Shown here: in pieces, positions 19,309 to 29,237 of the stretch
Position numbering within the stretch: position 1 is the stretch's first letter
Layout of the letters: each line of letters begins with the position of its first letter
DNA from: Glycomyces tritici
GTDB taxonomy: Bacteria > Actinomycetota > Actinomycetes > Mycobacteriales > Micromonosporaceae
NCBI RefSeq assembly: GCF_030403505.1
Contig: NZ_JAUEMJ010000002.1
Coordinates: 372,001-436,000 of the forward strand
Direction of reading: 5' to 3'
DNA: 64,000 nucleotides
Notes under the pieces: model-generated
Database searches by the model: none
What the model was told of the DNA's origin: nothing
The model's input: the letters and a program-made list of their open reading frames with translations, nothing else
Program-made: the position numbers and the translations under genes

Positions 19309-20319
19309 TCAGCCGCGGAGCCGCTCGGCGGCTTCGCGGCTGGCCTCCATGGCGAACCGCGCGTAGTCCGGGCTCGCTCCGGCCATGCCGCACGTGGTCG
19401 ACACGCTCACCTGCCGCGGCAGCTGCTCGGGGCTGAATCCGAGCCGGTTCCACAGGCCCTGAACGCGATCGGCCGCCTCCTTGGCGATGCCCGGGTGGGG
19501 CTTGCCGAGCGCGGGCACCACGCCGGCGATGAGGCGGCCGCCGCCGTCGAGGTACTCCCCCAACGCGTCGACCTTCGGCACGTCGTCGAGGTCCACCAGC
19601 GTCAAGTCCACCGAGAGCGCCTGCGCCCCGGCCTCCTGCAGCAGTTTCACCGGCACGTCCGGCGCGCAGCAGTGCACGACCACCGGGACGCCGACCTGCT
19701 CGGTCAGCTCCCGCAGCCGCTCGCGCGCGACCTCGACCGGCACGCGGCGGTAGAAGTCCAGGCCCGACTCGGTGTTCACGCGGCCCGCCAGCGCCGCCGG
19801 GAGGCTCGGCTCGTCGATCTGGATCGACAAGGCGGCGTTCGGCATCCGCGCCTGCGCGGCCGCGACGTGGTTCCGCAGCCCCTCGGCGAGGGAGGCGGTG
19901 AGGTCGGCGACCGCGCCCGGGTCGGCGAGCATCGCGCCGCCGGTGCGCCGCCACAGGTTGGCGGCGAGGGTGAACGGGCCGACGGCGGTCAGGCGGACCG
20001 GGCCGCGGGCGTTCACTTCGTGGAGGGCGTCGAGGTCGCGTTCGAGGAAGTCGAGGGCGCGCCGGGCGTCGCGGCCGGGCAGGTCGGCCAGTTCCCAGCG
20101 GAACGCCCACCACTGCACGGGCAGGCCTTCGAGGAGGACCGCGCCGCGGCCGATCATGTCCGCGCCGAGGCCGCGGTCGGGCAGCTCGGGCAGGAGGGGC
20201 CATTCGGGGAGCTCCCCGAAGACGATGTTGACGGCTTCTCGGGCGTCCGTCCCCGGCATGGAGCCGACGCCCGTGGCGATCCCCGTGGGGAGTGCGGTCT
20301 CGACGTCGAGGTCAGGCAC
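19309..20319 (-). CDS. MetE C-terminal-like protein (cobalamin-independent methionine synthase family)
   Basis: The 336-residue protein resembles the C-terminal catalytic half of MetE/UROD-type TIM barrels: [12 protein letters not shown] at the start, QIDEPSLPA in the middle, [11 protein letters not shown] (metal-binding His-Cys) and [16 protein letters not shown] near the end. Stand-alone proteins like this are conserved next to ligA in actinobacteria (for example beside ligA in mycobacteria); their reaction is not settled. The GTG at 20319 is chosen: it overlaps the mnmA stop by 8 nt, has GCGAGG upstream, and similarity starts there. The longer frame to 20412 lies inside mnmA. Confidence 0.85.
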   Translation of the reverse strand: MPDLDVETALPTGIATGVGSMPGTDAREAVNIVFGELPEWPLLPELPDRGLGADMIGRGAVLLEGLPVQWWAFRWELADLPGRDARRALDFLERDLDALHEVNARGPVRLTAVGPFTLAANLWRRTGGAMLADPGAVADLTASLAEGLRNHVAAAQARMPNAALSIQIDEPSLPAALAGRVNTESGLDFYRRVPVEVARERLRELTEQVGVPVVVHCCAPDVPVKLLQEAGAQALSVDLTLVDLDDVPKVDALGEYLDGGGRLIAGVVPALGKPHPGIAKEAADRVQGLWNRLGFSPEQLPRQVSVSTTCGMAGASPDYARFAMEASREAAERLRG

Positions 20320-21442
20320 GCGCGGCCTCGCCCGGCTCGGCTCCCGCGGCGGCGAGTCCCTCCGCGGCGTCGATCGTGCCGGACGCGAGGACCGCGTCGC
20401 CTTGGGCCGCATCGGGGTCGTAGACGACGAGGGCCTGGCCGGCGGCGACGCCGAACGCGGGCTTGTGGAGCCGGGCCGTGAGCCCGCCGTCCTCGGGGGT
20501 CACCGTGGCCGGGTAGACCTCGCCGTGGGCGCGGAGCTGGACCTCGGCTTCGAAGGGGCCGGTGCGCTCCTCGGCGAGCCATACAGGCGCGCCGGTGCGG
20601 ATGCGGTCGACGCGCAGGGCCTCGCGGGGCCCGACCTTGACGCGGTTGTCGACCGGCGTGATCGAGAGGACGTAGCGGGGCTTGCCGTCGGCGGCGGGCC
20701 GCTTGAGGCCGAGGCCGTGGCGCTGGCCGATGGTGAACTGGTGGGAGCCGTCGTGGCTGCCGAGGACCTCGCCGGAGGCGGCGTCGACGATCTCGCCCTC
20801 CTTCACGCCCAGCTTGTTCTTGAGGAAGCCGGAGGTGTCGCCGTCGGCGATGAAGCAGATGTCGTGGCTGTCGGGCTTCTTGGCGACGGCGAGGCCGCGG
20901 GTCTCGGCCTCGACGCGGACCTGGTCCTTCGGGGTGTCGCCGAGCGGGAACATCGATCCGGCGAGCTGGGCCGGGGTGAGCACGCCGAGCACGTACGACT
21001 GGTCCTTGCCGGGGTCGACGGCGCGGCGCAGGAGGCCGTCGTCGCCCTTGCGGGCGTAGTGGCCGGTGACGACGGCGTCGAAGCCGAGGGCCATGGCGCG
21101 GTCGAGGACGGCGGCGAACTTGATCTTCTCGTTGCAGCGCAGGCACGGGTTCGGGGTGCGCCCGGCCGCGTACTCGGCGTAGAAGTCCTCCACGACGTCC
21201 TCGTGGAAGCGCTCGGCCATGTCCCAGATGTAGAAGGGGATGCCGATGACGTCGGCGGCGCGGCGGGCGTCGCGGGAGTCCTCGATCGTGCAGCAGCCGC
21301 GGGCCCCGGTCCGGTAGGTCTGGGGGTTCTTGGACAGCGCCAGGTGGACGCCGGTGACGTCGTGCCCGGCCTCGACGGCGCGGGCGGCGGCGACGGCCGA
21401 GTCGACTCCGCCGCTCATGGCGGCCAGTACTCGCAGTTTCAC
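20312..21442 (-). CDS. mnmA: tRNA-specific 2-thiouridylase MnmA
   Basis: The 376-residue enzyme thiolates U34 of tRNA-Lys, -Glu and -Gln. It starts at GTG 21442 with the PP-loop [13 protein letters not shown]. The first catalytic cysteine is in [12 protein letters not shown], the second in [10 protein letters not shown], and the C-terminal beta-barrel follows. The sulfur comes from the cysteine desulfurase encoded 32 nt upstream in the same operon, a conserved actinobacterial arrangement. The 3' end overlaps the MetE-like gene. Confidence 0.96.
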   Translation of the reverse strand: MKLRVLAAMSGGVDSAVAAARAVEAGHDVTGVHLALSKNPQTYRTGARGCCTIEDSRDARRAADVIGIPFYIWDMAERFHEDVVEDFYAEYAAGRTPNPCLRCNEKIKFAAVLDRAMALGFDAVVTGHYARKGDDGLLRRAVDPGKDQSYVLGVLTPAQLAGSMFPLGDTPKDQVRVEAETRGLAVAKKPDSHDICFIADGDTSGFLKNKLGVKEGEIVDAASGEVLGSHDGSHQFTIGQRHGLGLKRPAADGKPRYVLSITPVDNRVKVGPREALRVDRIRTGAPVWLAEERTGPFEAEVQLRAHGEVYPATVTPEDGGLTARLHKPAFGVAAGQALVVYDPDAAQGDAVLASGTIDAAEGLAAAGAEPGEAARA

Positions 21443-21474
21443 GCCTTCAACCTTAGGCCGGTGATCCGCGGACG

Positions 21475-22632
21475 CTAGGAGAGCCCGGCGGTCTTCGCGC
21501 GGCGCACGGCCTCGGGCAGGGCCGCCACGAGGGCGTCGACGTCGGCCTTGGTGGTGGGCCAGCCGAGCGTGAACCGCAGGGAGGAGCGGGCGTCGTCGGC
21601 GTCGGTGCCCATCGCGAGGAGCACGTGCGAGGGCTGCGCGATGCCGGCCGAGCAGGCCGAGCCTGTGGCGCATTCGACACCGGCGGCGTCCAGGAGCATG
21701 AGGAGGGCGTCGCCTTCGCAGCCGGGGAACGAGAAGTGCGCGTTCCCGGGCAGGCGCGCCTCGGGGTCGCCGTTGTAGACCGCCTCGGGGACCGTGGCGC
21801 GGATGCGGGCGACGAGGTCGTCCCGCAGCAGGGCGAGCCGCTCGGACTCGACCTCCTGGGTGCGCACGGCGTGGGCGACCGCTTCGGCGAGCGCGGCGAT
21901 GCCGGGCACGTCGAGGGTGCCGGAGCGGATCTCGCGCTCCTGGCCGCCGCCGTGGAGGAGCGGGACGGCCTTCACGTCGCGGCGCAGGATGAGCGCGCCC
22001 GTGCCGGTGGGGCCGCCGAGCTTGTGGCCCGAGAGGGCGAGGCCGGCGGCGCCGGAGGCGGCGAAGTCGACCGGGACGTGGCCGACGGCCTGGATCGCGT
22101 CGGTGTGCACGGGGATGCCGTGGGCGGCGGCGAGCGCGGCGATCTCGGCTATGGGCTGGAGGGTGCCGACCTCGTTGTTCGCCCACATGCACGTGAGGAC
22201 CGTGATCTGGGGGCCGTGCTCGGCGAGGAGTTCGGCGAGGGCGGCGGTGTCGACGCGGCCGAGCTTGTCGACCGGGAGTTCGCTGATGTCGGCGCGCTCG
22301 TGGTCGCCGAGCCAGGCGACGGCGTCGGCCACGGCGTGGTGCTCGATCGCGGTGGTGACCACGCGGTTGCGCTCCGGCGTGCGGCGGGACCAGTGGACGC
22401 CCTTGACGGCGAGGTTGTCGGCCTCGGTGCCGGAGCCGGTGAAGATGACCTCCCCCGGTTTGGCGCCCAGGGCTTCGGCGATGCGCTCGCGGGCCTCCTC
22501 CACCGTGCGGCGGGCGGTGCGCCCGGAGCCGTGCAGGGACGAGGCGTTGCCGAGGGCGCGGGCGGTGCGCACGTAAGCGTCGAGCGCCTGGGGGAGCATC
22601 GGCGTGGTCGCGGCGTGATCGAGGTAAGCCAT
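21475..22632 (-). CDS. cysteine desulfurase (NifS/IscS family)
   Basis: The 385-residue PLP enzyme takes sulfur from cysteine as a persulfide for tRNA thiolation and Fe-S assembly. It has the N-terminal [24 protein letters not shown], the aspartate and [10 protein letters not shown] block, the PLP lysine in [13 protein letters not shown] and the active-site cysteine in [17 protein letters not shown] ribosome binding site precedes the ATG at 22632. It heads the operon with mnmA and the MetE-like gene and probably supplies sulfur to MnmA. Confidence 0.95.
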   Translation of the reverse strand: MAYLDHAATTPMLPQALDAYVRTARALGNASSLHGSGRTARRTVEEARERIAEALGAKPGEVIFTGSGTEADNLAVKGVHWSRRTPERNRVVTTAIEHHAVADAVAWLGDHERADISELPVDKLGRVDTAALAELLAEHGPQITVLTCMWANNEVGTLQPIAEIAALAAAHGIPVHTDAIQAVGHVPVDFAASGAAGLALSGHKLGGPTGTGALILRRDVKAVPLLHGGGQEREIRSGTLDVPGIAALAEAVAHAVRTQEVESERLALLRDDLVARIRATVPEAVYNGDPEARLPGNAHFSFPGCEGDALLMLLDAAGVECATGSACSAGIAQPSHVLLAMGTDADDARSSLRFTLGWPTTKADVDALVAALPEAVRRAKTAGLS

Positions 22633-22927
22633 GGCCCCTCCAGTCTACGTTCGATGCGCGGCCCGCAGGCTTCGCCGTGGCTGGCGCGCTCCAGCTCACT
22701 CGGGCGGGGCGCGGCGGCGTTCCGGAGCAGGGGTCTGCGCCGTTCCGAGGGGTGGGATTCGAGCACCGACATCTTCCGTGTTAGTCGGCGTAATGCGTCG
22801 TGGTGCCCGCGAGATAGAATCTGACGAATCCTCCTACCTTTCCGATCAAAAGGGGTCGCCGCCCCGGGACCGGTGCCGAAGAAGGTCGAGTCTTCGACGC
22901 CCGTGTCGAGAGAAAGTGTGTGTGCCG
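22633..22927. other. divergent promoter region, cysteine desulfurase / XRE-like gene
   Basis: About 295 bases separate the divergent genes. The part at 22780-22850 is AT-richer (GTTAGTCGGCGTAATGCGTC, AGATAGAATCTGACG) and probably carries the rightward promoter; GATAGAAT at 22812 resembles a -10 box. No RNA gene or strong palindrome was found. Confidence 0.35.
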
Positions 22928-23839
22928 ATGACGCCTGAGCTCGCCGAAGCGCTACGTGCCGGGCCGTTCCACACTGCCCTGCGGGTGGCCATCCAGACCA
23001 GCGGGCTCGGTCTCGACCGCATCCGCCACCGCCTCGCCATGCGCGGCATCACCGTGTCGACCACGAGCCTGAGCTACTGGCAGTCGGGCCGGTCCCGGCC
23101 CGAGCGCGCCGAGTCCCTCGCCGCCGTCACCGCCCTCGAAGACCTCCTCGAGCTCCCCGCCGGGTCCCTGCGGGTGCTCCTGGGCCCCAAGCGGGCCCGC
23201 GGCCCGCGCTCGATCCGGGGCCAGCTCCCCCGGCCCGACGCGGTGCTCGGCGGCGACGCGGTCCGCGAACTGTGCGACCAGGTGCCGGCCTCCCGCGAGC
23301 ACACCCTGGACATCCTCAGCCAGCAGGTGATCGTCCATGTCGACTCCGACTGGCAGGAGTCGGTGTTCGAACTCTCGATGCTGGTGCGCGCGAGGCGCGA
23401 CGACGTGGACCGCTACATCCTGCTGTACCGCGGCGACGAGGGCTGCGACATCGACGACATCGAGTTCAAGCCGGTGCGCGACTGCTCGGTGCCGAACATC
23501 CTGCGCCACCCCGACGCGCCGGTCGCGCTGGCGGAGATCGTGTTCGACACGCCGCTGCCGCGCGGAGCGACGCACCTGTTCGAGATCGTGGTGCAGGGCA
23601 ACGGCGGCACCTCGAGCGGGCACGGCAACGCGTTCCGGTACCCGGTGGACCAGTACTCGCTGCAGGTGCGGTTCGCGCCGGACGCGATCCCGAAGCGCGT
23701 GTACCGCTTCGCGCAGTCGAGCCTGCAGCGGGAGAAGCGCGAGACCGGGGACCTGCAGCTGGGCCCGAACCGGACGGTCGCTCTGGCCGAGCCGGTGCCG
23801 CGGCCGGGCGCGCTGGGCATCGGCTGGGAGATCGAATAG
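22928..23839 (+). CDS. XRE-like helix-turn-helix protein of unknown role
   Basis: The 303-residue protein has an N-terminal helix-turn-helix region (about residues 12-65: LRVAIQTSGLGLDRIRHRLA then VSTTSLSYWQSGRSRPER), like short XRE domains in actinobacterial developmental regulators. The remainder (about 90-303) is a beta-rich region without a recognised domain (SDWQESVFELSMLVRARRDD, RGATHLFEIVVQGNGG). The start is uncertain: ATG 22928, or the in-frame GTGs at 22922 and 22916, with GAGAGAAAG upstream. Monocistronic, ending at a bidirectional terminator. Such proteins are common in actinomycetes and uncharacterised. Confidence 0.7.
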   Translation: MTPELAEALRAGPFHTALRVAIQTSGLGLDRIRHRLAMRGITVSTTSLSYWQSGRSRPERAESLAAVTALEDLLELPAGSLRVLLGPKRARGPRSIRGQLPRPDAVLGGDAVRELCDQVPASREHTLDILSQQVIVHVDSDWQESVFELSMLVRARRDDVDRYILLYRGDEGCDIDDIEFKPVRDCSVPNILRHPDAPVALAEIVFDTPLPRGATHLFEIVVQGNGGTSSGHGNAFRYPVDQYSLQVRFAPDAIPKRVYRFAQSSLQREKRETGDLQLGPNRTVALAEPVPRPGALGIGWEIE

Positions 23840-23869
23840 GGCTCGACCCGATCGACTTATGGCATGGGA

Positions 23870-23904
23870 AAGGGCGCCAGCGGCTTTCGGCCGCTGGCGC
23901 CCTT
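23870..23904. terminator. bidirectional hairpin terminator between the XRE-like gene and bioY
   Basis: A perfect 15-bp inverted repeat (23870-23884 with 23890-23904, AAGGGCGCCAGCGGC) closes a TTTCG loop between two convergent genes. Confidence 0.85.
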
Positions 23905-23916
23905 CCTTGGTCCGGT

Positions 23917-24531
23917 CTAGTGCTCCGCGTTGCGGAACTTGTTGACGAGCGCCCAGGTGCCCGGCAGGAGCAGGGCGGCCACGACGAGCTTGACGGCGTC
24001 CCCCGCGAGGAACGGGGTCATGCCGGCGGCGACCGCGTCGGCGGCACCCATGTCGAGCGCGAACGCGAGGTAGGGCACGCCGAAGGCGTACATGAGCACG
24101 TTGCCGACGACCATGAGCCCCACGGTCTTCGGGATCGTGCGGTCCCCGCCGCGCTTGGCGAGGAAGCCGACCGCCACGGAGGCGGCCAGGAAGCCGATGA
24201 TGTAGCCGAAGGTCGGCATCGCGAAGCCGGAGGTCCCCTCGGTGAACCACGGGACGCCCGCCGCGCCGGCGGCGAGGTAGAGCGCGAGGGTCAGGCCCGC
24301 CCGGAGCGGCCCGTAGGCGGCGCCGAGGAGCAGCACGGTGAACGTGGTGAGCACGAACGGGACCGGGCTGATCTGCGGGATGGTGATCGCGACCTGCGCG
24401 GAGGCGCCGACGGCGGCGGCACCGCCGAGCACGAGCACGGCGTCGCGCGCGTAGGCGGCGGCCTTCGTGCGAGCGGGCAGGAGATCAGCGAGAACGCTTG
24501 GCGCGGCAATCGCGGCAGCTGGGGCGGCCAT
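23917..24531 (-). CDS. bioY: BioY biotin transporter substrate-binding subunit
   Basis: The 204-residue membrane protein belongs to the BioY S-component family, with six hydrophobic segments and the signatures ISPVPFVLTTFTVLLLGAAYG, AAGVPWFTEGTSGFAMPTFG and YIIGFLAAS. BioY binds biotin and either works alone or with a shared ECF energising module; no ECF ATPase or T-component gene is nearby. GGAGGAA precedes the ATG at 24531. A small inverted repeat in the leader suggests biotin- or GntR-type control. Confidence 0.93.
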   Translation of the reverse strand: MAAPAAAIAAPSVLADLLPARTKAAAYARDAVLVLGGAAAVGASAQVAITIPQISPVPFVLTTFTVLLLGAAYGPLRAGLTLALYLAAGAAGVPWFTEGTSGFAMPTFGYIIGFLAASVAVGFLAKRGGDRTIPKTVGLMVVGNVLMYAFGVPYLAFALDMGAADAVAAGMTPFLAGDAVKLVVAALLLPGTWALVNKFRNAEH

Positions 24532-24552
24532 GTGCGGATTCCTCCAACATCG

Positions 24553-24569
24553 TATGTAGGTTCTATATA
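24553..24569. promoter_or_regulatory. candidate operator upstream of bioY
   Basis: TATGTAG-GTT-CTATATA is an imperfect inverted repeat (6 of 7 pairs) about 22 nt before the bioY start, within AT-rich promoter DNA. Its shape resembles GntR-type sites (TAT/ATA arms) rather than a BirA box. The cognate regulator is not in the window. Confidence 0.4.
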
Positions 24570-24687
24570 ACGAGAGGCTGCCACGAAGCGTAACGCACGG
24601 TTGTTACGACGCCGTGAAGCCCCCGGCGGGCAGCCGGCGGTCCGACCCCCTTGGCGCGCTCGACCGGGCCGCCCGCCGAACACGGAC

Positions 24688-24723
24688 GCGGCCCGACCGC
24701 CCCTTCCGGGGCTGCCGGGCCGC
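24688..24723 (-). terminator. hairpin terminator after etfA
   Basis: GCGGCCCG (24688-24695) pairs with CGGGCCGC (24716-24723), with inner CCCC/GGGG pairing round a TTCC loop, just past the etfA stop on the minus strand. Confidence 0.6.
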
Positions 24724-24734
24724 ATCACGTTCGC

Positions 24735-25667
24735 CTACTTGCGCTTCTCGATGGCCTCGAGCGCTTGCGGGAGCACCTGGAACAGGTCGCCCACGACGCC
24801 GAAGTCGGCCATGCCGAAGATCGGCGCGTCCGCGTCCTTGTTGACCGCGACGATGACCCGCGAGGTCTGCATGCCGGCGCGGTGCTGGATCGCGCCCGAG
24901 ATGCCGGCCGCGACGTACAGCTGCGGGCTCACCGTCGTACCGGTCTGGCCCACCTGGAACTTGTGCGGGTAGTACCCCGCGTCGGTCGCGGCGCGCGACG
25001 CGCCCACCGCGCCGCCCAGCGCGTCGGCCACGCGCTCGATGAGCGCGAAGTCCTCCGCCGAGCCCACACCCCGGCCACCGGAGACCACGACACGGGCCTC
25101 GGCCAGGTTCGGCCGGTCCCCCGCGGGCTCGTCGACCCGCTCGGTGACCCGCACGCGCTGGTCCGCTTCGGCCACCGTCGCGGCGACGGCCTCGACGGCG
25201 GGAGCGCCCGGGGCGGGGGCGGGCTCGGTCGCGCCGGCCTTCACCGTCGCGAGCGTGAACCCCTTGGTGGCCTTGGACTTCACGACCGTGGCGCCCGCGA
25301 AGGCGTCCTGCGTCGCGGTCCCGTCGGCCTCCAGGCCCGAGACGTCGGTCAGCAGGCCGTTCTCCAGCGCCACCGCCACGCGGGCCGCGAGGGCCTTGCC
25401 CTCGTCGGTGCTCGGCAGCAGGAAGAAGCCCGGCGCGGCGGAGCGCGCCAGGTCGATGAGGACGGTCGCCTTCGGGTCCACGAAGTAGTCGTCGATGCCG
25501 GCGGCGTCGACGCGGTAGACCTTCGCCGCGCCGTATTCGCCCGCCAGCGCCGCCGCGGCGTCGTCGAAGGCGATGGCCGAGACGTCGCCGAGGGTGCGTC
25601 CCAGCGTGAGGACCTCGGCGGCGTGCTTGCCCGAGTTCGGTACGTACACAAGGATGTCAGTCATCAT
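24735..25667 (-). CDS. etfA: electron transfer flavoprotein subunit alpha
   Basis: The 310-residue subunit carries the FAD site: [15 protein letters not shown] (about residue 190) and the C-terminal [32 protein letters not shown] and [24 protein letters not shown] receives electrons from acyl-CoA and other flavin dehydrogenases and passes them to the quinone pool. AGGAG lies just before two consecutive ATG codons (25667 and 25664); the second has better spacing. It follows etfB by 6 nt. Confidence 0.96.
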   Translation of the reverse strand: MMTDILVYVPNSGKHAAEVLTLGRTLGDVSAIAFDDAAAALAGEYGAAKVYRVDAAGIDDYFVDPKATVLIDLARSAAPGFFLLPSTDEGKALAARVAVALENGLLTDVSGLEADGTATQDAFAGATVVKSKATKGFTLATVKAGATEPAPAPGAPAVEAVAATVAEADQRVRVTERVDEPAGDRPNLAEARVVVSGGRGVGSAEDFALIERVADALGGAVGASRAATDAGYYPHKFQVGQTGTTVSPQLYVAAGISGAIQHRAGMQTSRVIVAVNKDADAPIFGMADFGVVGDLFQVLPQALEAIEKRK

Positions 25668-25673
25668 CGGCTC

Positions 25674-26444
25674 CTAGATGAACTTCTCGGCGGCGAGGAA
25701 CTCGGCGAGCGCGTCGCCGCCCTGGCCGTCGTCGGCGACGATCTGGCCCGCGGTGCGGGCGGGGCGCTCGGCGGCGCTCAGCACCTCGTTGCGCGCGTCG
25801 GCGGGCCCGGCCTCGGTGACGCCGAGGTCGGCGAGGGCGAGGGTCTCGACGGGCTTGCGCTTGGCGGCCATGATGCCCTTGAGCGACGGGTAGCGCGGCG
25901 TGTTGATGGTGTCCCAGACGGAGACGATCGCCGGGAGGTTCGCGCTGAGCACGTCGTAGCCGTTGGCGCGCTGGTGCTCGACGGTGACGGTGGTGCCGTC
26001 GGTGTCGATCTTGCGGGCGCCGGTGAGCGCGGGGGCGCCGGTGCGGGCGGCGAGGAGCTGGGGCATGACGCCCATGTTCGAGTCCGTGGACTCGGCTCCG
26101 GCGATCACGAGGTCCCATTCGAGGCGGCCGAGGGCCGCGGCGAGGATCGCGGAGGTGGTGAGCGCGTCGGAGCCGCCGACGGCGTCGTCCTCGATGTGCA
26201 GGGCCTTGTCGGCGCCCATCGCGAGGACCTTGCGCACGGTCTCCGTGGCCTGGCCGGGCCCGAGGGTGAGGACGGTGACCTCGCCGCCGTGGGCCTCTTT
26301 GAGCTGGAGGGCGGCTTCGACGGCGTACTCGTCGAGCTCTCCCATGACGTTGTTGGCGCCGTTGCGGTCGACCCGCAGCTGGGCGTCCAGCTGTCTCGCG
26401 AGTCCCGAGTCCGGGACCTGCTTGACCAGAACCACGATGTTCAT
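25674..26444 (-). CDS. etfB: electron transfer flavoprotein subunit beta
   Basis: The 256-residue subunit begins MNIVVLVKQVPDSG and contains the ETF-beta signature region VLTLGPGQATETVRKVLAMG, AESTDSNMGVMPQLLA and ANLPAIVSVWDTINTPRYPSLKGIMAAKRKP. It binds AMP and forms the heterodimer with EtfA. The ATG at 26444 is preferred over a TTG at 26450 because GGAGG is 6 nt upstream. In mycobacteria etfB-etfA also lies a short distance upstream of cysteine desulfurase and mnmA, so this block is ancestral. Confidence 0.96.
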   Translation of the reverse strand: MNIVVLVKQVPDSGLARQLDAQLRVDRNGANNVMGELDEYAVEAALQLKEAHGGEVTVLTLGPGQATETVRKVLAMGADKALHIEDDAVGGSDALTTSAILAAALGRLEWDLVIAGAESTDSNMGVMPQLLAARTGAPALTGARKIDTDGTTVTVEHQRANGYDVLSANLPAIVSVWDTINTPRYPSLKGIMAAKRKPVETLALADLGVTEAGPADARNEVLSAAERPARTAGQIVADDGQGGDALAEFLAAEKFI

Positions 26445-26593
26445 CGACAACCTCCGAGGTCGTACTAGAGGACGCTTAATGGCCTTAGTTTTCGTTCAGG
26501 CGTCTCGGCCTGAACTATATCTTACGAAGTTACTTACGGGTAACCACCCGAGGCGTTGTTGTCCCCGGCGCGGCGGACAGGCATGATTGGACC

Positions 26594-26911
26594 ATGATCC
26601 GCGCGTTCGTGTTCCTGGTCCTCGCTCACCTGGCGCTGGTCATCGCAGCGGTCGCGGACTGCCTCGGCGGTGAACACGCCCCCAGGAAGCTCACGCGCGC
26701 CTGGTGGGTGCTCATCATCCTGCTCGTTCCGATCGTCGGCGGCATCCTGTGGTTCACGGTCGGGCGGGCCAGGCCCCCGCGCCCGCAGCCCGGTTCGCCG
26801 CGCGGCAATGCCGGTCCGCGGCACCCGAAGGGCCCGGTGGCACCGGACGACGACCCCGACTTCCTGCGGGACATCGACCGCCGCCTGCGCGACGAGAACA
26901 AGGAAGACTGA
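26594..26911 (+). CDS. small membrane protein with PLD-nuclease N-terminal (PLDc_N) domain
   Basis: The 105-residue protein has two hydrophobic segments (about 1-20 and 36-57) matching the PLDc_N module: [41 protein letters not shown] in outline, with the conserved proline-glycine-glycine turn. A charged Pro/Arg-rich tail follows. The domain occurs at the N-terminus of cardiolipin synthases but is often free-standing in actinobacteria, with unknown function. No Shine-Dalgarno is seen; CATGAT 6 nt upstream may be a -10 of a leaderless message. Confidence 0.75.
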   Translation: MIRAFVFLVLAHLALVIAAVADCLGGEHAPRKLTRAWWVLIILLVPIVGGILWFTVGRARPPRPQPGSPRGNAGPRHPKGPVAPDDDPDFLRDIDRRLRDENKED

Positions 26912-26923
26912 ACCGCCGCGTCC

Positions 26924-28225
26924 TCAGGCCGACTTCTCGCGGCGCGGGCGGATCGCCCGGCGCGGGGTGGCCTTGGTCCGCGGGACCAGCGTGGGGTTCA
27001 CGTTGCGGCGCACCACGTCGGCGGTGATCTCCACCTTCGCCACCTCGTCGGCGCGCGAGGGGATCTCGAACATGACGGGCTGGAGCACTTCCTCCATGAT
27101 GGCCCGCAGGCCGCGCGCGCCGGTGCCGCGCAGCATCGCGGACTCCACGATCGGCTCCAGTGCGTCCTCGGCGAACTCGAGCTCGACGCCGTCGAGTTCG
27201 AGCAGGCGCTGGTACTGCTTGACCAGCGCGTTCCTCGGCTCGGTGAGGATGCGCAGCAGCGCCTCCTTGTCGAGGTGGTCCACAGTGGTCAGGATGGGGA
27301 GGCGCCCGACCATCTCGGGGATGAGCCCGTACTTGAGCAGGTCCTCGGGCATGACCTGGGAGACGATCGCGTCCTCGGCGGATTCCTCGCCGTCGTGCAG
27401 GTGGACGGCGAAGCCCACGGTGCGCTTGCCGACGCGGGCCTTGATGATCTCCTCGATCCCGGCGAACGCGCCGCCGCAGATGAAGAGGATGTTCGTGGTG
27501 TCGATCTGGATGTGCTCCTGCTGCGGGTGCTTGCGCCCGCCCTGCGGCGGCACGGCCGCGTGGGTGCCTTCCAGGATCTTCAGGAGCGCCTGCTGCACGC
27601 CCTCGCCGGAGACGTCACGGGTGATCGACGGGTTGTCGGACTTGCGCCCGGCCTTGTCGATCTCGTCGATGTAGATGATGCCGGTCTCGGCGCGCTTGAT
27701 GTCGAAGTCGGCGGCCTGGATGAGCTTGAGGAGGATGTTCTCCACGTCGTCGCCCACGTAGCCGGCCTCGGTGAGGGCCGTGGCGTCCGCGATCGCGAAG
27801 GGGACGTCGAGCATCCGTGCGAGGGTCTGCGCGAGGTGGGTCTTGCCCGAGCCGGTGGGGCCCACCATGAGGATGTTCGACTTCTGGAGCTCCACGTGGT
27901 CGCCGCCGCGGATCGAGCCGAGCTCGTCGAGCTGCACGCGCTTGTAGTGGTTGTAGACCGCGACCGCGAGCGAGCGCTTCGCCGCGTCCTGGCCGATGAC
28001 CCACTGGTCGAGGAACTCGACGATCTCCTTGGGCTTGGGCAGGTCCTCCCAGGCGACGTCCGCCTCCTCGGCGAACTCCTCTTCGATGATCTCGTTGCAC
28101 AGGTCGATGCACTCGTCGCAGATGTACACGTTGGCGGGTCCGGCGATGAGCTTGCGGACCTGCCGTTGCGACTTCGAGCAGAACGAGCACTTCAAGATCT
28201 CGCTGTCACCCAGGCGAGGTGCCAT
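26924..28225 (-). CDS. clpX: ATP-dependent Clp protease ATP-binding subunit ClpX
   Basis: The 433-residue AAA+ unfoldase has an N-terminal zinc-binding domain with C13, C16, C36 and C39, Walker A GPTGSGKT (about residue 120), Walker [10 protein letters not shown], and the ClpP-docking IGF-type region in the family position (here around [11 protein letters not shown]). It recognises and unfolds substrates for ClpP. GGAGGGAG precedes the ATG. It is encoded 329 nt after clpP2, beyond a terminator, so it probably has its own promoter. Confidence 0.97.
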   Translation of the reverse strand: MAPRLGDSEILKCSFCSKSQRQVRKLIAGPANVYICDECIDLCNEIIEEEFAEEADVAWEDLPKPKEIVEFLDQWVIGQDAAKRSLAVAVYNHYKRVQLDELGSIRGGDHVELQKSNILMVGPTGSGKTHLAQTLARMLDVPFAIADATALTEAGYVGDDVENILLKLIQAADFDIKRAETGIIYIDEIDKAGRKSDNPSITRDVSGEGVQQALLKILEGTHAAVPPQGGRKHPQQEHIQIDTTNILFICGGAFAGIEEIIKARVGKRTVGFAVHLHDGEESAEDAIVSQVMPEDLLKYGLIPEMVGRLPILTTVDHLDKEALLRILTEPRNALVKQYQRLLELDGVELEFAEDALEPIVESAMLRGTGARGLRAIMEEVLQPVMFEIPSRADEVAKVEITADVVRRNVNPTLVPRTKATPRRAIRPRREKSA

Positions 28226-28554
28226 CGCGGTAACTCCCTCCCTCGGCGAGCCCGTGGGCTCGGGCCGAGCGTGCTTTCTTGCTCCATCGTTGAAAGGTCA
28301 ACCGGTGACACCGATCCGGCTCCGTTGATTCAGGACGAACCGGTGTCTCGATCCAGTATTTCGCATTTGCCGCCACCGCGCCACCCTTGCGGGCCCCGGG
28401 CCCGCCACCCTCGCGGACCCTCGGCCACGGTATCGCGGCCGGGCGACATCGGGGGCGGATCGATCGGAGGTGAGCTTCCGTCGGATGGCGGCGCGGAGGC
28501 GACGGGCCGGGCGTGCCGCGGGCCGGACGCCCGGCCCGTCGCTCCTGCGCCGGC
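28226..28554 (-). other. clpP2-clpX intergenic region
   Basis: The 329 bases hold the clpP terminator (28499-28542), an unannotated stretch, and a leader hairpin at 28247-28262 (CGAGCCC-GT-GGGCTCG, extended by CTCGG/CCGAG outside) just before the clpX ribosome binding site. The leader hairpin could affect clpX translation. No open gene is supported. Confidence 0.45.
28499..28542 (-). terminator. hairpin terminator after clpP2
   Basis: A perfect 16-bp inverted repeat (28499-28514 with 28527-28542) with a 12-nt loop lies 12 nt past the clpP2 stop on the minus strand. Confidence 0.85.
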
Positions 28555-29217
28555 TTACGCCGCGACCTCGGCAGGCAGGGCGTTCTTCTTGCGGTAGGTC
28601 AGGACGTTGTCGACGATGCCGTACGCGACGGCCTCCTCGGCGGTGAAGATCTTGTCGCGCTCGATGTCGCGGCGGACCTTGTCCACGGGCTGACCGGTGT
28701 GGCGGGAGAGGATCTTCTCCAGCTGGTCGCGCATGCGCATGATCTCGCGGGCCTGGATCTCCATGTCGGAGGCCTGGCCGAAGGTGCCCTCGGTGGCCGG
28801 CTGGTGGACGATCACGCGGGAGTTCGGCAGCGCGGTGCGCTTGCCGGGGGTCCCGGCCGCGAGCAGCACGGCCGCGGCCGAGGCGGCCTGGCCCATGCAC
28901 ACCGTCGCGATGTCGGGGCGCACGTACTGCATCGTGTCGTAGATGGCCATGAGCGCGGTGAGCGAGCCGCCGGGCGAGTTGATGTACATGGTGATGTCCC
29001 GGTCGGGGTCGTTGCCCTCGAGGACGATCAGCTGGCTCATGATGTCGTTCGCGGAGGTGTCGTCGACCGGGGACCCGAGGAAGATGATCCGGTCCTCGAA
29101 CATCTTGTTGTACGGGTTCATCTCCTTGACCCCGTACGAGGTCTTCTCCGTGAACGACGGGACGATGTATCGGGCCTGCGGACCGAAGCCACCGGCTTGG
29201 GCGTGGATGTCCATCAT
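28555..29217 (-). CDS. clpP2: ATP-dependent Clp protease proteolytic subunit (second ClpP)
   Basis: The 220-residue serine peptidase has the ClpP fold with the nucleophile in VCMGQAASAAAVLLAAG and the catalytic histidine in SRVIVHQPATEG; the aspartate falls in the RDIERDKIFTAEEA region. In actinobacteria two different ClpP rings assemble into one mixed ClpP1P2 tetradecamer. Its start is ATG 29217 or 29214. It lies 20 nt downstream of clpP1 in one operon. Confidence 0.95.
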   Translation of the reverse strand: MMDIHAQAGGFGPQARYIVPSFTEKTSYGVKEMNPYNKMFEDRIIFLGSPVDDTSANDIMSQLIVLEGNDPDRDITMYINSPGGSLTALMAIYDTMQYVRPDIATVCMGQAASAAAVLLAAGTPGKRTALPNSRVIVHQPATEGTFGQASDMEIQAREIMRMRDQLEKILSRHTGQPVDKVRRDIERDKIFTAEEAVAYGIVDNVLTYRKKNALPAEVAA

Positions 29218-29237
29218 CTGGTTCCCCTATTCCTTAC

